The notes beneath the pieces are model-generated. The model had not been told where the DNA came from. It saw nothing but the letters and a program-made list of their open reading frames with translations, and ran no database searches. From JAWXTK01 sp044433645 (lineage in GTDB: Bacteria; Bacteroidota; Bacteroidia; Bacteroidales; Rikenellaceae), in assembly GCA_044433645.1 (NCBI GenBank), contig JAWXTK010000001.1, positions 70,171-134,170 of the forward strand: a stretch of 64,000 nucleotides of DNA, written 5' to 3'. Numbering within the stretch: position 1 is the stretch's first letter; each line of letters opens with the position of its first letter. This document shows, one piece after another, positions 61,426-64,000 of this stretch. Made by a program: the position numbers and the translations under genes.

Positions 61426-63453
61426 ATGGAGAATTGTAAAACAACAAAAGCAGCCGATAACATTAGAATCCTTGCGTTATCTATGGTTGAGAAAGCGAAA
61501 TCTGGTCACCCAGGTGGAGCTATGGGAGGAGCAGATTTTGTTAATGTGTTGTATTCAAAATTTTTGAAATACGATCCAAACAACACTTCTTATGCTTTCC
61601 GTGACAGGTTCTTTTTAGACCCAGGCCACATGTCACCTATGTTATATTCGGTTTTATCATTGGCTGGATTTTTCACTATGGACGAGCTTGCAGGTTTTCG
61701 CCAATGGGGCAGCCCAACTCCTGGACACCCCGAGGTAGATTTGGCTCGTGGTATAGAAAACACATCAGGTCCTCTAGGTCAAGGTCACGCTATGGCTCTT
61801 GGAGCTGCTATCGCCGAGAGATTTATGGTTGCACGCTTTGGTGAGTGGATGGCTCACAAAACTTATGCTTACATTTCTGACGGAGGTATTCAAGAGGAGA
61901 TTTCTCAGGGTGTAGGTCGTGTAGCTGGCCACCTAGCTCTTAGCAATTTTATTATGTATTATGACGCTAATAATATTCAGCTTTCAACCAAAGTAGAAGA
62001 GGTTGACACTGAGGATTATGCAGCAAAATATAAAGCATGGGGTTGGTCAGTTATGACAGTTGACGGATCGGATGCTGAGCAAATCGCAAGCGCGCTAGAG
62101 AAAGCAAACGCTGAGACTTTGCGTCCAACACTTATTATAGGTAACACTATCATGGGTAAAGGTGCCGTAGCTAAAGACGGATCGTCTTACGAGAGTCAAG
62201 TATCTACTCATGGTCAGCCTTTGTCGGCAGCTGGTGGCGATGTTGCAGCTACTATCAAAAACTTGGGTGGCGATGCAGAAAATCCTTTCACTATCTTCGC
62301 TGAAAGTGCTGAGCTTTACGCTGAGCGCAAGGCTGAGTTAGAGAAAGTAATGGCAGAGAAAATCGAGATAGAGAAAGCATGGAGAGCAGAGAATGCAGAA
62401 CTTGCAGCTAAACTAGATAAATTCTTATCAAGAGAGCTTCCTGAGATAGATTACAGCGCAATCAACGTTGGCGAAAACAACGCTACACGTAACGCATCGG
62501 CAGCTATCTTAGGCGTATATGCTGAGAAAATCGAAAATATGGTTGTAGCATCAGCCGATTTGAGCAACTCAGATAAAACAGACGGTTTCTTAAAGAAAAC
62601 TCACGCGTTTACTAAGGGTGACTTCACTGGTCAATTCCTACAAATGGGTGTGTGTGAGCTTACTATGGCTTGTATTATGAATGGTATGGCACTTCACGGA
62701 GGTATAATTCCTGCGTGTGGAACTTTCTTTGTATTCTCAGATTACATGAAACCAGCCTACCGTCTTTCGGCACTTATGAAACTTCCAGTGGTTTACATCT
62801 GGACTCACGACTCGTTCCGTGTGGGCGAGGACGGCCCAACTCACCAACCTATTGAGCATGAGGCACAAGTGAGACTAATGGAGCAAGTGAAAAACCACGA
62901 CGGCGTGCGTTCAATGTTAGTACTTCGCCCAGGTGATTCAGCTGAAACACTTATCTCGTGGAAAATGGCTATCGAGTCTACTTCACGCCCAGTAGCTCTT
63001 ATTCTTTCACGCCAAAATATCAAAGACCTTCCTACTTTATCAGCTGATAGACTCTCTGAGGCTGAGCAAACTAGCAAGGGAGCTTACATAGTTATGGACT
63101 GCGAGGGCACACCAGATGTTGTGCTTTTGGCTACGGGTTCTGAGGTTGCTACTCTAGTTGCTGGAGCAGAACTATTAGCTAAGGACGGCATTAAACTTAG
63201 AGTTGTGTCAGTACCAAGTGAAGGTTTGTTTAGAGACCAAAGCAAGGAGTACCAAAAAAGCGTATTGCCATGTGGCGTAAAACGTTACGGTATGACTTCA
63301 GGTTTGCCAGTTAACCTACTAGGCCTAGTTGGTAGTGAAGGATTCATCCACGGACTAGACCACTTTGGTTATTCAGCACCTTTCACTAAACTAGATGAGG
63401 AGTTTGGTTTCTCAGCTGAGACAGTTTACAAAGAGGTAAAGGCGATGTTGTAA
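61426..63453 (+). CDS. tkt: Transketolase
   Basis: 675 residues. The thiamine pyrophosphate region shows the GHPGGAMGGAD motif and GPLGQGHAMALG. The central DHF-like segment (DSFRVGEDGPTHQPIEH) and C-terminal domain are complete. It transfers two-carbon units in the non-oxidative pentose phosphate pathway. Last gene of the clp-tkt group, closed by the terminator at 63475-63515. Confidence 0.97.
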   Translation: MENCKTTKAADNIRILALSMVEKAKSGHPGGAMGGADFVNVLYSKFLKYDPNNTSYAFRDRFFLDPGHMSPMLYSVLSLAGFFTMDELAGFRQWGSPTPGHPEVDLARGIENTSGPLGQGHAMALGAAIAERFMVARFGEWMAHKTYAYISDGGIQEEISQGVGRVAGHLALSNFIMYYDANNIQLSTKVEEVDTEDYAAKYKAWGWSVMTVDGSDAEQIASALEKANAETLRPTLIIGNTIMGKGAVAKDGSSYESQVSTHGQPLSAAGGDVAATIKNLGGDAENPFTIFAESAELYAERKAELEKVMAEKIEIEKAWRAENAELAAKLDKFLSRELPEIDYSAINVGENNATRNASAAILGVYAEKIENMVVASADLSNSDKTDGFLKKTHAFTKGDFTGQFLQMGVCELTMACIMNGMALHGGIIPACGTFFVFSDYMKPAYRLSALMKLPVVYIWTHDSFRVGEDGPTHQPIEHEAQVRLMEQVKNHDGVRSMLVLRPGDSAETLISWKMAIESTSRPVALILSRQNIKDLPTLSADRLSEAEQTSKGAYIVMDCEGTPDVVLLATGSEVATLVAGAELLAKDGIKLRVVSVPSEGLFRDQSKEYQKSVLPCGVKRYGMTSGLPVNLLGLVGSEGFIHGLDHFGYSAPFTKLDEEFGFSAETVYKEVKAML

Positions 63454-63474
63454 AAGACAATATTTTCAAAAGGA

Positions 63475-63515
63475 AAGAGCTAACAGACTATGTTTTGTTA
63501 GCTCTTGATTTTTTT
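63475..63515 (+). terminator. Terminator after transketolase
   Basis: An 11-bp stem AAGAGCTAACA (63475-63485) with TGTTAGCTCTT (63496-63506), then a T run at 63509-63515. Confidence 0.85.
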
Positions 63516-63522
63516 AGATATT

Positions 63523-63553
63523 TTTGAGAAATAATTAAATATAATTATCTTTG
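63523..63553 (+). promoter_or_regulatory. Strong promoter with no protein gene downstream
   Basis: TTTG at 63523-63526, a 19-base spacer and TATCTTTG at 63546-63553. No protein gene follows on this strand; the structured region at 63620-63840 does. Confidence 0.7.
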
Positions 63554-63557
63554 CAAA

Positions 63558-63840
63558 ATAAACCCAAATTTAGATGCCTATGATAAAATAAAAAAGAAAG
63601 AAAAATCACAAAATTTTAATTAGCAAAGTTTATAGTATAGTACTATAAAAACAAATGCTAAATCACATAAAAAGCGTTAGCTTTAGTCTTGTCTTCTGAA
63701 ACTTAGGAAATTTCATGGACTGCCAAGAGTAAAGTGTAAACGCTCGCGATTCGTTTCGTGGGCTTTACTCATTTATTTGGCAGTATAGGTATCCTAAGAC
63801 CTCAGGAGACAGATAATAGTATTGTCCCACGTTTTTTTTG
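63558..63840 (+). ncRNA. Candidate structured RNA, possibly 6S-like
   Basis: Two structured parts. First, an A+T hairpin at 63620-63661 (TTAGCA/TGCTAA outside, TTTATAGTA/TACTATAAA inside). Second, a rod of stacked stems: 63691-63699 with 63802-63810 (9 bp, one G-U); 63702-63708 with 63792-63798 (7 bp); 63720-63726 with 63777-63783 (7 bp); 63727-63734 with 63763-63770 (8 bp); and an apical AAACG/CGTTT hairpin. An 11/8-base bubble at 63709-63719 and 63784-63791 is flanked by these stems. That is the outline of a 6S RNA (closing stem, bubble, terminal stem). No protein frame is present and T8 lies at 63832-63839. Length and family remain inference. Confidence 0.55.
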
Positions 63841-63889
63841 TGCTTATTATTAAGGGGGCAGAAATTATAAAAAATATAGAAGGCTGAAT

Positions 63890-64000
63890 TCAACCTGCAA
63901 ATGCAACTGAATTCATATTAATAATTTGTTTAAATTTTTCATTTGGTGTGAGGTATCCGAGTCTTTTACGAGGACGATTATTTAGCTTGTTTTCAATCCA
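63890..64000 (-). CDS. IS30-family transposase, C-terminal 36 residues (partial)
   Basis: Reading the minus strand from the right edge gives an open frame ending with a TGA at 63890-63892. The residues ENKLNNRPRKRLGYLTPNEK are the C-terminal signature of IS30-type DDE transposases. Most of the element lies beyond the window, so it is not known whether the copy is intact. Its left end should lie between 63840 and 63889. Confidence 0.85.
   Translation of the reverse strand, partial: WIENKLNNRPRKRLGYLTPNEKFKQIINMNSVAFAG

Noticed and set aside
1..64000. CRISPR array, tRNA or rRNA genes
   Set aside because: No evenly spaced direct repeats and no tRNA- or rRNA-like segments seen on either strand by eye.

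Overview
The window is a low-G+C chromosomal segment of a member of the Bacteroidota, most likely the Bacteroidales. This rests on the recurring promoter shape (TTG or TTTG, 18-20 bases, then TAnnTTTG) upstream of many genes, Bacteroidota-typical families (DUF4290, DUF2752, a 93-residue conserved protein, GT3-GT35 glycogen fusion, ATP-type PckA, Na+-NQR, BtuB/propeller-like surface genes) and Ser-type sulfatases. I see no tRNA, rRNA or CRISPR array.

Layout. 1-2,250: end of a di-haem oxidoreductase, then a hemerythrin/Ric-like protein translationally close to a degenerate LuxR regulator. 2,297-8,835: small membrane protein; a leftward operon (pyruvyl transferase-like, F420-hydrogenase-beta-like Fe-S protein, secreted NUC1 nuclease); a rightward FMN/ferredoxin protein with prmA; then a tyrosine recombinase. 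8,841-9,012: two perfect 19-bp inverted sites enclosing 134 bp with a near-consensus promoter, directly after the recombinase gene. This is the best candidate here for a phase-variable switch. 9,175-16,202: panE, a cupin-like lipoprotein, and a leftward operon of CD225-like protein, DUF2752, secreted nitroreductase, arylsulfate sulfotransferase, sulfatase and a small basic protein. 16,449-24,524: Nnr metabolite repair enzyme, an SGNH protein with an altered active site, and the complete nqrABCDEF operon. 24,705-30,355: SLOG protein; TonB-dependent receptor, surface propeller lipoprotein and phosphoesterase. 30,486-37,274: a pyrimidine-type operon (PurF paralogue, carA, carB, yjdM-like) with a leader. 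37,431-46,505: DUF4290, an NtrC-like regulator with no DNA-binding domain, a YeiH-type exporter, a GadC-like antiporter, two sulfatases, an orphan and rlmF. 46,799-63,453: pckA, hemW, glycogen synthase-phosphorylase fusion, a frameshifted haem-motif/FGE-like gene, tig, clpP, clpX, transketolase. The right edge holds a candidate structured RNA and the C-terminal end of an IS30-type transposase.

Together the genes describe an anaerobic or microaerobic glycan user. Sulfatases and a sulfotransferase handle sulfate esters, a TonB receptor imports a nutrient, glycogen stores carbon, PckA and Na+-NQR serve fermentation and sodium-based energetics, and ClpXP with trigger factor handles protein quality. 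The accessory signals that stand out are the invertible segment, the A7 frameshift at 55,374-55,380, the structured RNA near 63,690-63,810, and a family of two-hairpin intergenic repeats.
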